The notes beneath the pieces are model-generated. The model did no database searches, was not told the origin of the DNA, and saw nothing but the letters and a program-made list of their open reading frames with translations. This document shows, piece by piece, positions 1 to 14,200 of a stretch of DNA of 64,000 nt (its first letter is position 1; each line of letters starts with the position of its first letter). The position numbers and the translations under genes were made by a program. This DNA comes from Costus lasius (taxonomy: Eukaryota > Streptophyta > Magnoliopsida > Zingiberales > Costaceae). The stretch is from contig CM050450.1 of the NCBI GenBank assembly GCA_027563935.2, positions 6,059,957 to 6,123,956 of the forward strand, given 5' to 3'.

Positions 1-114
1 TCGGTCCAAGCAAAGCATAGAAGCGACAAATTGCTGCCATAGTCCCCAGCACTCTTATTCATAGCTAACCTTTTTCCTGAAACAGCATAATTGGAGATTA
101 GGTATTCTTTTAAC

Positions 115-1604
115 TTAACAGCCTCCACGGCCAAATCCAATCAGTTTCTTCGAGACGTCATACACAACCTCGAACGTCCTCTGCTGCACATTCCCTAGTA
201 TGCCCACTTCGCTGCTGTCGTCATTGGCGGCGAACGCTAGACAAACCTGCGACTGGTTCGCCACGTAGACAATCCCTGAAGCGTCAAGATCCACCGTCAT
301 GCCGCCGTCGAACTGCACTGCCACCGTCGGCACGACCACTTCACTGCGCCCCGTGAAGTCGTAGCACGTGTCCAGTATCGATAGCGGCGCCGCCGTCTTG
401 TATCCCGCCATCGCCCGTCGGTACGCCGCCCGGAGCGCGGAGTACGCAGCAGGCGGCAGCCGGCTGATCACCGTGCCGGAGTCGATTAACATCCCTGGCT
501 TCTTGAACACCGATGCCGACACTGGTAAACGCTGGCCGGCGACGCTGATGCCGATGAGATTAATATAGTAGAAGGTCGGTTTGGCGGCGCGCGTTAGCAT
601 CGGCGTGAACTTGATATCGGTCGAGGAATATTTGCCGCCGAATGACAAATAGCCGTCGGAGCTGGAGGAGGACGGCAAGCAGTACGCAAAAACTCCGCCG
701 TATTTAGCGTAGGTCTGCGAGACCAGGGAGGGCTTGTCGCGGCCGAGACCGAGAAGGCCAGCGACCCGTCCAAAGAGGCCCTCGTTGTCCTGGCCGCAGC
801 CGAAGCGGAATTTGGGGATGACGTCGGTGGGGGTCAGCGTGAGCGTGTCCTGGGCGTAGAAGCCGACCGTTTGAGAGTTATCGCCATAGGCGACGCCGTA
901 CAGGCAAGTGGAACCGCTGCAGCCGGAGGTGTCGAGCTCGTCGCAGTAGGTGGAGGAGCAGGAGATGTTGGCGTAGGTGGAGGAACTAGCGGGGTCGAAG
1001 AGCGGGTCGACCTGGCGGTGGCAGTAGGAGACGCAGGGGCTGCACTGGACCCAGGTAACATCGCTCCCGGTGTCGAATATTAGGGTCTGGTCGGTCTTCG
1101 GGCTGCCGAATCCTACAGAGACAACGTAATCTCCTACAGAGAGCGCGGTGCCACTGTGGACCGCGATCTCCGATGATCTCGCCGGCGAGTAGTGCAATTT
1201 GGAGGCGCCAGAGATGCGGCGAAGGAGAGACGCGACTCGGGTTCGATCGTTATCGAGGATTTGCTCTGGGGAGAGTGCCGCCGGGCCGTGTAATGGCGAG
1301 CATGGGCCGTGCCGGTGAACCACTCTGAGCCTTGTAGCGTTTGCGATTGCAGAGACTGAGAGAACCAAAATAACATCGAAATCGTGAAAATGACATTTAC
1401 CTTTTATTTGGTTAATTGCTTGATTATAGAGAGACTGATACCTCTGGCTGAGGAACACAATTTGCTGGGCAACAAAGAGAGAAGTTCAACCTTGTGATGG
1501 CTTCTTCCTCCCTCTCCAGTGGCACTGGAGCATGCAGAAAGAAGAGCTGAAATCAGGAAGAGGAGGTGAAACAGACAGGCCATGTTTGATGAAGGAGAAG
1601 CCAT
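115..1604 (-). CDS. Pepsin-like aspartyl protease (nepenthesin/ASPG type, family A1)
   Basis: A secreted or vacuolar aspartic endopeptidase of the large plant A1 family. Two exons: 1604-1442 and 1355-115; intron 1441-1356 is 86 bp with GT/AG ends, and the join keeps the frame for 467 residues. I chose ATG 1604 because the upstream in-frame codon at 1610 is GTG. The N-terminus has a hydrophobic signal peptide (residues ~8-25), then a prosegment ending in the typical RVVHRHGPCSP. The TAXi_N half carries the first catalytic motif DTGSDVTWVQC, the cysteine-rich nepenthesin insert and YGDNSQTVGFYAQDTLTL; the TAXi_C half carries the second catalytic motif DSGTVISRLPP and ends GILGNVQQ...IGFGRGGC. 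Both catalytic aspartates are present and length is normal, so it should be active. The coding exons are GC-rich compared with the flanks. The natural substrate cannot be read from sequence. Confidence 0.94.
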
Positions 1605-1610
1605 GGCCAC

Positions 1611-3230
1611 GTCTTCGGTCTCGGAGAGACCGCGTACTTGTACGCAGGAAACATGCAGAGCAGTAGTGGGAAGACTCGGAGTGGACGACTGGTGCTGCTG
1701 TCTTCGTCTTATCTGATTTGGGCTGCTGCACTGGATGTTGGCAGGAGAATGTCACGAGTCTTCAATTCTACTGGCGTAATGGGAATCCAACAGGCACGCA
1801 TAAATTATCGGCAGAATGGAAGCGTCCAACAAACGTCGGCCTAATCAGCATGTGATGGAAGGTGGGTGGGTGCACTTCAAGTGGATTTCACTTTTGTTTG
1901 CACCCAAATCATACGTCCATCGACTGGTGGATCATGACCTAAAATTCGTTGAAATAGAACATTCTACATTTGTATTCTTGCGCTCACACTCAACCTTTTT
2001 GACTCGAGACCCTGGACTACCTATTTGGCCCCTTGACGCGGCTAGTCCAACTACTCGAGCTCATGCCATCTACATGTGGGGTGAGTGACAACACGGGTTA
2101 CCACCGTTATAATGATAAAAAAATTTTATAATTTAATATTATTAGTGTGACTAAATAGTATTTTTGTTTTTAATAGCTCTAAGTTGTTCTTGTCGTAGCA
2201 TGAGCATTGTTCACTCTGCCTACATCATCCTCATCCTCACCTAGTTTTCATTTTTATTAGATCTGGCAGAATCTGACCCGACTTACTGACTCCGACCCAA
2301 CTCGATACGAAATTAGATGGGTTCAGGTCAGTCATAATTGTGTTCGGGGTCATAAACAAGTCAACTCATTTATAACCTGAATATAATCAAGTCGTGTTGG
2401 GTTGTAAATGGGTTGACCCGCTTAACCTGATTATATTATATATTTATATATAAAAAAATTAAATACAAGCTTATCTAACTCTCATCGCTAACTTATAAGC
2501 CCAAATATCTTCTAACTATTTTTTAACCCAGATTTCGGCCCATACACAACCCAAAATTTTATTATTTTTAATAGATTTTTTTATTAATTTATTATTTATA
2601 TTTAAAATATAAAATGATAAATATATTATTCGGGTCGTGTCGAGTTGACCCGATTATATTCGGGTCGTGTTCGTGTTAGACAATTTGACTCAATTAATTA
2701 AATAAGTTGTATTCAAGTTAGCTAAATCGGGTCACGGGTCACAGCTGACACGACCTATTTATGACCCGCTGACCCGAATTGTCAAGTGTACATTTTATAT
2801 CCTCAATAGTAATGTATATATTTATTTATTATATAATATATAGTTTTTATTTTTATATATTAAATGTGTTATGTATCGTTAGCTGGTTTGTAAATAGATC
2901 AAATTCAAGTCAATTTAGATTTACCCATAAATAAGGTCAAATTTGAATTGAGATGATAGAGACTATAAGTAAGCATATTACCAAGATTCACCTATGATCA
3001 ACTAACTTAAATTACCATATTTAGAGGCAATTGCTCACATTAAGCTGTTGTACATAAATTGGTTGGCGCCCATATTAGTATTATTATTACATAAAATTAA
3101 AAGTATTTATTTTCAAAAAATAATATCTTAAAAATTGGAATAAAAATCTGAATATAACATAAATCTGATAATTACCGGCAATTTCTTAATACGTATTTAT
3201 ACTCCGAATTTATACGTGTTATGCGAACCT
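1611..3230. other. Intergenic region between divergent genes
   Basis: No convincing coding exon. It should contain the promoters of the minus-strand protease and the plus-strand EPL1 gene, but I see no clear TATA box or element that I would place firmly. From about 2100 onward it becomes AT-rich and holds a repeat listed separately. Confidence 0.6.
2255..2790. repeat. Repeat rich in CGGGTC/GACCCG motifs
   Basis: An AT-rich block with many copies of CGGGTCGTGT, GGGTTGACCCG and GACCCG in both orientations, including GTTGACCCG near 2411 and CGGGTCGTGTCGAGTTGACCCG-like runs near 2631-2651, ending GACCCGCTGACCCG near 2764. Inverted motifs of this kind are common in degraded plant DNA-transposon (MITE-like) sequence. 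No target duplication was found, so the class is uncertain. Confidence 0.35.
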
Positions 3231-3234
3231 TACT

Positions 3235-3921
3235 CGTTTGTACTCTGTACACGGTCGAGAGCATCGAGTTCTAACCCGAGCGAGCGAGGCTTCCCCTCGG
3301 ACTCTTCGTCTACCTTCCCTCCCTTTTTTCTCCTCCAGCTCCTTTAAAACCCTAGAAAGCCAATCTCAACATTCTCCTTCACCCGCTTCGCCTTCCTTCC
3401 TCGGATTCTCGGCCTCCTCCTTCCTTCTCCGGTGCCCTCTAATCCTGCGCGCGCGTCTCCCCCTCCCGTGGCATCCTGTGCCCTAACTGCCTCCATTCCG
3501 CTGCTGGTTCCTGCTTCCAAACTGCCCTCAAATTGCCCCTCGCATCGCCTCTCGTCTGGCCCTGTAGGCCGCCCTTCGACGGAGGAGTGGAGTTTCATCG
3601 AGAAGCTGGCGGGTTGCGGTGTCATTCGCGCTGGTTCAAATCTAGGGCATTGGTTGGTTGCAGGAAAAACGCGTATTTAAGTTCCTTTCGAGCCTTCTCA
3701 CGATTGGTTTAGTTGTTCTGAGTGTCAGGAGCGCTGAGTTTCATTTGGTTTGAGCTCAGTGTGGAATCAAAGCAGCTACTCTCTGTTTTCCCAGCTTCTC
3801 GCGAATGGGAGCTCGGACGGTCATGGAACTATTGCATAGACTCTAAGCACCGGAAGTGACTTCTGAGAGTGAGAGTAGTCGCGTGATCAGAGGTGGGTAC
3901 TGGAAGAGTGATGAATTTGAT
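3235..3921 (+). promoter_or_regulatory. Probable 5' leader of the EPL1 gene
   Basis: From ~3235 the sequence switches sharply from AT-rich to C/T- and GC-rich, with pyrimidine runs such as CCTCCCTTTTTTCTCC, typical of plant transcription start regions. The in-frame ATG at 3922 is the first in the EPL1 frame; an in-frame GTG lies at 3856. A leader intron is possible (GGTTGCAG is near 3656-3663), but I cannot settle its ends. Confidence 0.4.
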
Positions 3922-6900
3922 ATGAGTAGACTGTCAATTCGCCCTCGTCCTTTGGACATTCACAAGAAGCTACCTATAGTAAAATCTGTTAAAGAGTTTG
4001 AAGATGATGAGACACCTACCACCACTTCAACCCGAAATTCTCTGCTACTTCGGTTCACAGCTGAAAATGACAATGAGGTAATGCTGATCTCTGTGAAAAT
4101 GTGGAATTAAAACTATTTCTTTCATGTAAGCTACTGCTGCCTTTTGCTTTTCGTGACATTCTAACCACGTTTGCAAATCAAAGAATCCACAATTGTAGTT
4201 TTCTTCTCAAAGGAAAAAAAAATTAAAATGGTGCTGGGAAAAGACTAAGTGATTCCTTGAGCGTGGAGGGAGAGGCTCAGCAATTTGCAGCCCTAAAAAC
4301 ATACTTTCATGAGAAAGACAAGAAATTTCTGATCAAAATTTTAATATTAAACAATAGATTACGAAGCTCTACATGTCATTTGATTTAGATGATGGTTACT
4401 CTGTGTTAAGTGAACCTCAAGTTAATGTCTAGCTAGCCACAGGAAAGAGATTTATTAAGAACAATTTTAATTGCAGCCTTTTCACCGTGCAGGGCAAAAT
4501 AAACACGAGTAGGATAGTAGTCAAAAAGGAGGGCAGAACTATGGAATTACATATAATAAAGCCAGGTTCCCTATCAAAAGAAAGAAGCACCATAATAATA
4601 CTTTTAACATGGCGAAACAAATGTAGACCAACAACAACTTCTAGAACAAGGCCCACGAGACTCTCAAGAATGGGATTTTAGCATAATAAACAACCTCAAT
4701 AACAGCCATATATACAATGGATTTATATGAAAGCCTCCTACCCAAGTGTTGCCTTGATTTTTTAGAATGCTAGATAATCTAGAAATGTACACACTAAAGG
4801 CTCCAAGAATATCATGTGGTGAGACTCACAAGAGCCAAGATCAACCCGTACACTTGTTCACTCAAGACAAGGTTGAAATTGGAAAGTAGTTTTAAGGTGC
4901 CCCCAAATCTCTTTATAATAAGTATAGTGAAAGAAATATAATTTGCATAATCAACACCAAATTTGAAAAGGCAGCTAAATCTAGTTGGTTCCTTACCAAA
5001 ATCAATCAAATGAGAGGTGATAGGTGGCTTCCCATGAACTAATAAATAAAGCCCTTGATTTTGTTGGCTGTAGAAGCTGAGCACACACTACAGTAGAGTC
5101 ATGAAAGGAGGTAGGAATTCCTTTATGGGCAATGATATAACCGATGTAGGGAAAAGAAAGGATCCCTCATGTATAGCTGAAAATGAGTTGTTAGAAATTT
5201 CAACATTAAGTGACACTTTAGTAGGAAAGAAGATCTCAAATTTAGAGAGATTAGTACATTGTTTTGCAAGGTTGCCATAATCTTGGAAGACATTTTTAAT
5301 ACTTCACAAAGATTTGAGATTAGCCTTAAAATACAAGAGAGTGTCATCAACATTATTAAATGAAAAACATGGAGGACACACCTGAGTATTAAAAGGAAAT
5401 CTTTTAGGCATAAACATATTAATTAAATTGACTGACAACTGAGAAATAAGGATGCATGGAGAGGGAATAAAAGTGATCTCCTAACAAATGAGCCTATACA
5501 TCAGGCAATTGGGTTGCTTACATAGTGAGCCACTACCTACAAATATAGAGGTTGTAGGAGGGAGGGTGGTGGTGTTGGTAGAGATAGTTTCTAGTTGTAG
5601 AATCACTAATCCATTGAACCTTAGGCTTAGAACATCATCCTAAGCTGACACTTGAACCTGAATAGAGGTACAATTGTTAGCATTAGTGGAGTATCTTTAC
5701 CACCGTTGGGAGCTTAAAGCTAACAGCCAAGTCTTACAAAACCTTAATGCGGTTTACCAATCTAAATCCTCAACTAACATAGAACCCCTATCTAAATCAA
5801 AGGACGGTCATCAACCTTAAGTGGATTGTTTACTCAAGATGTCCATTACTCTAGTTTAGTCCACATAGGGAATAGGGAGAGAAATGATATGGTATATAGG
5901 CCTAATGAGCTTACTAACACTATCTTGGGCTTAGGTATTTTATTGGGTCATAGTGTTGCGGCTCACTAAGTTAATTAGTTAGTTTTCTTATTAGGTGGGT
6001 CATAATTAAGCATGGTGAGGGGCTAATAGAAAAGGGTTGTAGATGATAAAGTTGCCATTGGGTTGACTTTTTATGTTAACGATTAGAAATGGTTCTCGGT
6101 TATATGTTAGCCTATAGGCTTGATGAGAACATCAAGTCTCAAGTAGGGAAGATTTTAATAGAAGAGAAATGTATGCTATATAAAGATTAATGAGCTTATT
6201 ACCAATAACTTAGGTTTAAAAATTTTAAATTGGGCTATATTTCTTTAGGCTCACTAAGTTAATGAATCACTTTTCTCATTAGGTAGGTCATAACAAGATG
6301 TAATGAACAAAACATCGAGTAACCAATACCCAAAAAGTTGATTCACTATATGCAGTGAAAATATTCCCCAATAGGTGTTGGAAGTTGGATTTCCATAGGA
6401 ATAGATGCAAAATGTTGCCATGAGTAGATCATGAACCTGTGGTGAGGTATGCAAATGCTGTTTTATCATATCAAACTAAGGAGAAAAAGTTATTGATCAT
6501 ATTAAAGAAGGCAATAGTCTCATATTGTCCCAAAGGCAAAAGGCACTCCTAGAGGGAGGCATGTTAAGGTGGATAAGATAGGAATTTAACAAAGCCACAA
6601 GCTGACTAAGGCTACCCATGTTTTTTCTCCAGAACATTATCAAGTTTGATAAAATCTGAAAAAAAAAATATTGAAATTTACCAAACACCACATGAGATGG
6701 GAAAGCGATAGATGGAAGAGAGTTTTTACCTTCAATAATTTAGTCTTAATTAGTACTTGATGGAAAGCAGGCTTTTTGCTTGAGTAGGGTTCACCTCCAA
6801 CTGAGCAGGGGTGACGAGGGCAAGCAACCATGAGCCTTGCCCTCATTTTGCTTCACATGAGACTTGGAGGAAATTGAGGTTGATGAGAATTAAAGTTGGG

Positions 6901-8196
6901 AGGAGCAAGGGCATGGGAACACAAGCGTGAGGGTTGAAGGGAAGGCAAGCCTTTCCCCTTGACGAAGAGGGAGGTGCAATAGAAACCTAGTAGAGCTTCT
7001 CATCACCCCTAGCAAGGCTTATGAGTTGTTCCACCATTATAGTTTTGATTGTTGGTAATATGCATATGAAGCATCTGTCTCTTAGATGCTAACTTTTGTT
7101 GTTTGTGATGCAAAAGTATGATGAGAGGGATCTTCTCTTATACAAATAAGTTATGTTGGAGGTTTCATGTAACTTGTTGATGTTGTTGTACTATGTGGTT
7201 CTTATAGAATGTAATGATAAACTTTAATTCTGCTAACTCTCAAGATGGAAATATCATTATCTACATATTAACTAATGCAAACAACTGCCCCAGTGGTTTA
7301 AAAAGTTACATATCTTATAAAGTATTAGCGGTATGCATACTGTAGAAATTTGAATAAGAAATATATTATTATGTCCATTAATATAAGAAAATATTCTTGG
7401 CTCCACGTACTCTTTAAGTCTTGGATATGCCAGATTAGTTGTATAGGATTATTATACTTTATTTTTTAATGTTTTCTTGAGATTCTCTCTTTCAACTATA
7501 AAAGAAGATTTTGTTCCATCCTTAATATGGAAATATTTGTATGTTTGCATAATTCCAAAACAAGAGGATGCAAAAACATACTAGTTGATGAAATGAAGTA
7601 GAGTAACTTCAAACTAAAAAATTGCAATGAATTGCATTCCTCAAAATTTTAGTTGAAAACGTATCTTTTGGAGTGTCATAATGATTCAAAACATGCTACT
7701 GATTGATTGTTATATTGTCTATTGAGATAGACAACCTGCTGAAACCAATGGCTTTCATTTGTAGACACGTCAAACCCCAAGCAAGAAAAGTTCACAAGAA
7801 ATTCCTACTCCACAGTGCAGCATCGTAGAAAGTTATGAAAGAGATTATGCCCGCACCTTTTCTCAAACAACATCTTATATACGTGGAAGAGGAGGTACGT
7901 CTTTCCTTCTTGTTGTTATTTTGTACATTTGATGTTCATTAAATGTTTATTACTCTTTACAGCCAGGGCAGAGGTTGGTGAATTTGTTGAGTATGATTTG
8001 GATAATGAGGATGAGGACTGGCTGGAAGAACTTAACAATGAGAGGAAAATACTCTCACCAGAAAAGTAATAATATAATTTCAATCTTTCTACCGGCTGAT
8101 CTTCTTAGTGTTGCTATCATTGTCTATGGAAAAAATTGCCCTTTTAATCAATGGATCTTGCTTCCAATACTAAATAAGATACGGAACATTATTTAT

Positions 8197-8246
<50 letters not shown>

Positions 8247-11200
8247 TGATGAATTAAATTTAAGCATCACTTCCGTTCAGTATGGTAGCGTTCATTTTAC
8301 TAGACTTTTAACCATCTAGTATGAGTCCTTGAATAAAGAAACTAAGAGTTCATTGATCTTGGAAGAAGTAGATTATTTAAATGAAGAAAATCGCATCTTC
8401 TTCTCACCTTTTTTACTGCATAGCCTGATGTATATTTTTCTTCTCTTTTATATAAGATAAATTTTTTTAACAGACAAAAATCATTTCAAGCCTCTACACA
8501 AATGCATATTTTCCATTTTTTCCTAATTGTTATGCGCTCTTATTTGCTTAACTATAGATTTGAGATCCTCCTCTTCAAGTTGGAGGTTTTGGATCATAAA
8601 GCTCGAGAAAGATCAGGAGTCATAACACCCACATTTGGAGCTCCAATTTCTGTTCTTTTACAGCTTGATGCTGCAGTTGAGGTTAATCACACAGTCATAT
8701 CGAATTACATTTGATTATTTCTACACAATAATTTTAGCTAACCTGATTTATGATTATTATTCACTGTAGCAACCAAGAATTGGATTGTTTTGCCAAAGAT
8801 CTTTGTTCTGATATTACTATTGATGTGCCTGACTATTACTTTGAATCCTTGGAGGCATTTATGCTTTAACCTTTTTCTTCTTCTTCTGAATGAGCTTGGG
8901 CTACTCTAGGGCTTGGCTTGTGCTTAGAATTAAGATGATCATGAATAGCAGCTAACCATGAAATAGGCTCTCGTTTATTTGTAATTATCTTGAGATTAAA
9001 AATATGTGATCTAAAATAAATGGTGTTTAATGAAAGTTACCTCAAGTTAAAGCTGTTTGCAGCTACCTAGGTGCTGACTTGCCCCTTTTAAGTAAAGGGG
9101 AGGAGAAAGAGAGTGTTATAGAAGAGGAAGTTGGAATTTGGTAGAAAAGAAGAATGGTAACATAATTGTGATTTGCTTTAGTTGTTGATAACAAGGTCTT
9201 GAGTTCAAGTGTCACCTTCATCAATTACTTTCTGATGTAAAAAAAAAAGAAACACATAGCCACTTTTACATTGAAACTAATGTGTGTGTATATATATACT
9301 TTATTTGTGTTGTGTGTTTGAAAAAAAAAGAAACACAGTCACTTTTACATTGAGACTAATGTGTGTGTATATATATATACTTTATTTGTATTGTGTGTTT
9401 GTTCTTTTAATCTGTAACGATTATCTATTTGTATTATTGAATCAGGTGATTTTGAGCAGGTATTTATTTCAAATTTGAATCTCTTATCTGAAAAGTCTGA
9501 GTATATATGTTCATAGAAGAATTTGAAAAGTTAGTTCGGTTTTGATGAAATTTTGCTATACAGGCTTTGCAATCCCTATCTGTACGATTTACAATTATGC
9601 AGTCCATATACAACTATTGGAAATTGAAGGTATGGTGTACGCAATCGTTTGAAAATGTGTTCGTTGCTTCGTTCTGACAAGAATATGTAGATTTTACTAA
9701 AGCTAGTACTTTATTTATATTTTTATTCTTATTCTTGTTTTTTTTTCTACTCTTTTAACAGAGAGAACGGTGGCTAAAACCTATTTTGCGTCGTTTGCAG
9801 GTTACCTTCACCTTTCTTTTGTAGAAAATACTAATAGTCTTTAATAGACATTATATATTTTGAACTTATGTCTCAGGTGTCTGTGATAAGTCAGAATGCC
9901 CATATATAATAGTGTAGAAAATTTTACGAGGCAGATTTGGTAAATACGGAGTGACGATTGTATACAAGTCTAAATCATGTCAACGTACTTAATTTTCACT
10001 TGCATCAGGTAAAGATAACAACCGTCCAAAAAAGAGATACAACTGTCATCTTGAGCCTTAAGCTACAAAAGAATTTGCATTGGAAATTAGCAGAAAGTAG
10101 ATAACTAACTACGAGATGAGGATACAAAATAATACAAACTTCTAAAAGCATGGAATATACTTCACGTCTTTCATATGCTGTGTGTAAATGTGATGCGTGC
10201 TTTTATAAGGTATTTTTGATAAACCTTGTTATATAATCTGACACATGCTAACTTTTGATAGACAATTTTGCTAAAAAGGAGGCATTATTTTTTTCTCAAT
10301 TTGCCTTTTTAGTGGTGCGATTCTAGAAATTTATTTTTTCTGAGTACATATCTTATTTTTCCTTTGAGGTTGTTTTTGCTGAAACGTGCTTCCTGCATTT
10401 AGAAGTGGACTGTGATACGATACTGTACATGCTGAACTTTCTTCATATTATTTTCTTTCTAGATATTTTGATTTAAGGTGTTTGATAGAGTCAAAAGGAA
10501 TTTTTCACTCTTCTGAAGTCCAGTCTAGATAAGACAGTGCAACTATCAACAGTATTCATGGCCCAGATATAATCCTGCATTCCTTGCGTGGTCTACCATC
10601 AAAAGACATTTCCTTACTTTTTAGAGTTTATGCATACAGATACATGGTAGCTTCTTTACCGCTTCAGAGAGCAATCTTAGTCATGATAGTACAGTTTCTT
10701 CTTTGCTATTGGCAAACATGGGTTGAAGTAATGTAATAACTTCCTCACCTGCAAGAGTAGGATTGAGTAGATTCAACTGATCAATTGCCTGGAACATCAT
10801 GTAGCGAGATAATCCAATGTTCTATTCCAGTGTTCCTGGTTCTTTTCAAAATGATGAAGCTGCATGTAATAACTTTATGATTGTATTCCTTTTCTGTCTA
10901 TTGCTGTTGAATGTGCTTACTGAAATAATGGTTATTTTTATTTCTCCAATTTAATTCTATGTTTTTTTTCTAACCCTAAAACGTTAATAATCTAACCAGA
11001 GCTACTTTTGTGCTGGCACAGCCTCCTCCCCCAGTTAATGATACAAATCCCTACAATGTATTTAGACCTAGGGAAAAGACACACCGGCTTCATACAAGAA
11101 GAGTAAGCTCTCTTGTGCAAATGCATCAATAAATACTATGCAACTTGAAGACGCGTCAAAAATGTTCTACGTACCACTTTTATTTTTTCACATTCATATG

Positions 11201-14200
11201 CCACTATATTGAAGTTCATGAAGATTCTATTTTCAGATGCAAAGGAGGGAAAATAATGTTCAATCATTTGACAAGCTTCGACAAGTAAGTACTTTTTCAC
11301 TTTTCTAAACCATTTTCTGAAGACTTATCTGTTTGGTTTGTATATGTATGCATGAGATCAAATTGATTTATTCTCATATATTATTTGCTATTACTTTGAT
11401 TGAATATAGTATTTTGTCATGCATTGCAACCAGAGCTAAACTTGTATGCATCTGAAGCTCATCATTGTAATTTCTTCCTTGCTGCATCATTGTAATTTCA
11501 TCCTCGCTGCTACATTCACCATTTTTTACTCGGGAGATCTATCATGCACCTAATGGAACTGTATTTATTTACACTTAAAATTAGTATTGTATCTGAACGC
11601 ACTAATGTGGGAGCATCTATGCGTTTGTGTAAGTTTATCCTTATCAGAATTTTCCACTTTGGCTTTTTTGTAACAATAAAAAAGAGCTCAGCCAAAGAGT
11701 TTTTCTTTGGCATGCATTGGTCTACCTTATATTAGCGAACAAGAGTTTTTCTAGGAGTTTTAGAAATTTTCGTATCATCACAGCTTACATAGCCTGACGC
11801 ATTAAAGTGACCTTATCTATTTATGCAAGAGTGATGTTCATAACATTATGACGCATATAATGTAAACTAAAACTTGTGATTCCCTGCAACAACTTGCTTG
11901 TACAGAAGTTGTTTACTTGACATTATTTAAGTTAGTTAATATAAATGTATCGTCAAGTAAAATCATATCATACTCATTTTCTTAGCTGGTTTTGGTCTAC
12001 TTTTTATTTTCATGATTGTAGCCATCACGTTCCTCTGGTTTTCTTAAGCAGCTAAAAGCCTCTAGAAATAGAGAAGAATAAATGTATTCAGTTAATAAGC
12101 AACCTAGTGGTTTTGCTAATGTAACTTTTATTGATTTGAAAATTACTTGTATGGTTGATATCACTTTTGATTTGGTTCTTTTTTGCTTCAGGTCAGACGT
12201 AGCTTGGAGCAGGCTAGGAAATTGTTGGAAGTTTTGATTAAGGTTTCTAGTTGCATCTCTTTTTTTCATTATTAATTCATACTAAACAATGAAAAAGCTG
12301 TAATTCATGATTGGCATCTGTTTGCAGAGGGAAGAGAAGAAGCGAGAGCTAATGCAATGTGAGGTCAACCTGCAACGTGCCCGGATGAAGTATAAGGTGT
12401 ATTCAAGATACAATAGTCTCTGATCTATGCAAATAACTTGCTTGTTTTTTTAGGCTTAGGTCAAAGATAATTTATTTCATCACTTTGTATCTTATAATTC
12501 TTGGTGATAAAATTGTTGTTTCTATTTAGCCTGCAATCATGCATTGGAAATTTGGTGAGTGATCTGAACATAGGAAACCATAAATATTTGAGATGCTGTA
12601 CTAATTAGGTTTGCATGCTAAGTCGTGAGGAGATATGAAGAAAAAGGTGCTATTGATTTCGCTATGTTTCTAGTATTATTTGAGTTATTGCATGTTTAAT
12701 TTTTGTATGACATAGATGGCTGTGACTTCTACCTAGTAGTTCCAGTCAAAAAAATCTGAAAGAGAATTACAAGTGTATTGAACTGAGCGAGATGAGAAGG
12801 GACGCATGATGATTTCCATATTCAAATTGAACTTGTCTTGAAAAGTCTCTTTAATTTGTTGTAATATCATGGAATAGTGTGTTTTAAAGCTAGAAAAACT
12901 AATGTCCTAGTGTATACTTTTTAGCTTGACCAAATTTGAAAGGAAATTGAGTGCTTGTGCACCATTTTATAGTGTCATTATCCTGGAATCTTATCATATT
13001 GTACTAGGACATGTAGGCATATTGTCGAGTACTTATCAATCTTGTGAGTTGCTGATACAGTATGCTATTATTGGCAATGTCTATACAAGTATTCTTAGTA
13101 TCCTAGTATGTGCTGGTCTAAGCTTTGCCTAGGTGGCTCGTGATACTGAGATTTGAGATCTCAGTCATCAGTTACATTGGCCTCCTGGATATCATGCAAA
13201 GCGTGAGTTCCACATCAGATCTGAAACTTAACTTAAATTTCAATGACCTGCTTACACTTAGCCTTAAAAGGGTATTGGCCTGCTTCCCTCTCCTAAAAAA
13301 ATCTTGGACTACAATTTTAAAAGCTGATTGTGCAAATTAATTTTGTAACACAATTGCATTCTTCAATACTTGTATAATTGTGGGTTAAAGGCTGTTAAAT
13401 TTGTTCTTGAAATTTAGTGATCTTAAATGTGGGACCACCAAAGAAGGGAGTGCTTATTGGTGTTAGTCACTGTTGAAAGCGTACTGTCAATTCATTTAGA
13501 TATACCTAGTTTCACTTTGGCATGGATTATCCTGTCCAGAAGTTAAAATCGTAACTGAAACTGATTTCAGCATGAGGCGCAGCTTGTGGAAGATCGTGTG
13601 GCGTTATCAGGCTTGCTGGTCTCTTGCAAGTTGGAGTCCAGTGATGATGATGATATGGACTTGGATGATACAGCAAATTATCATCCGCGTGCCGGTCCTA
13701 CATCTATGCATGCAAGATATGAAGATTCCAACCTTCTGGTTGCCCGCACAGGTGGAACGAAGCGTGAACAGAAACGGAGGCCTGTATCAAATGGTTGGCT
13801 ACATAAGATGGTATGTGCTTTTCTCAAGCCAATTTTCCTGTGTTCTTTTTTTTTTAAAAAAAATAATTCTATGTTCTTTGTTGGCTTCTAGTTCAGTGTA
13901 AACTAAAGATGATCGTCCTACAGAAAGAGCGAAAAAACAACTATGAAATATCTTGTAAAAATAACATGTGTAAAAAGTTTGTTTTATTTCTGATAAAGCT
14001 AAACTTATCAAATATGATACAGGATTCTGATGAGCCCGTGTTGCTATTCACAAAACCTCTTGACCCAGACAAGCTTGCTGCTGTGGGCATTATGCCACCA
14101 TCTTGTCCACCTTCTGAGGATGGCTCAATCATACCAACCTACAGCTTCCATGGCAGAATAGGACGAGGCGGGCGTATAGTGTTTGACCGCTGCAACCCTC

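Noticed and set aside
871..1376. Overlapping frames on both strands within the aspartyl protease exon
   Set aside because: Shadows of the GC-rich true frame; low-complexity Ser/Thr/Pro translation.
8770..8870. Open stretch in EPL1 intron 4 (DCFAKDLCSDITIDVPDYY) after an AG
   Set aside because: Exon 4 joins exon 5 in phase 0 with family-like sequence, and adding this piece would bring a stop. No similarity recognised.
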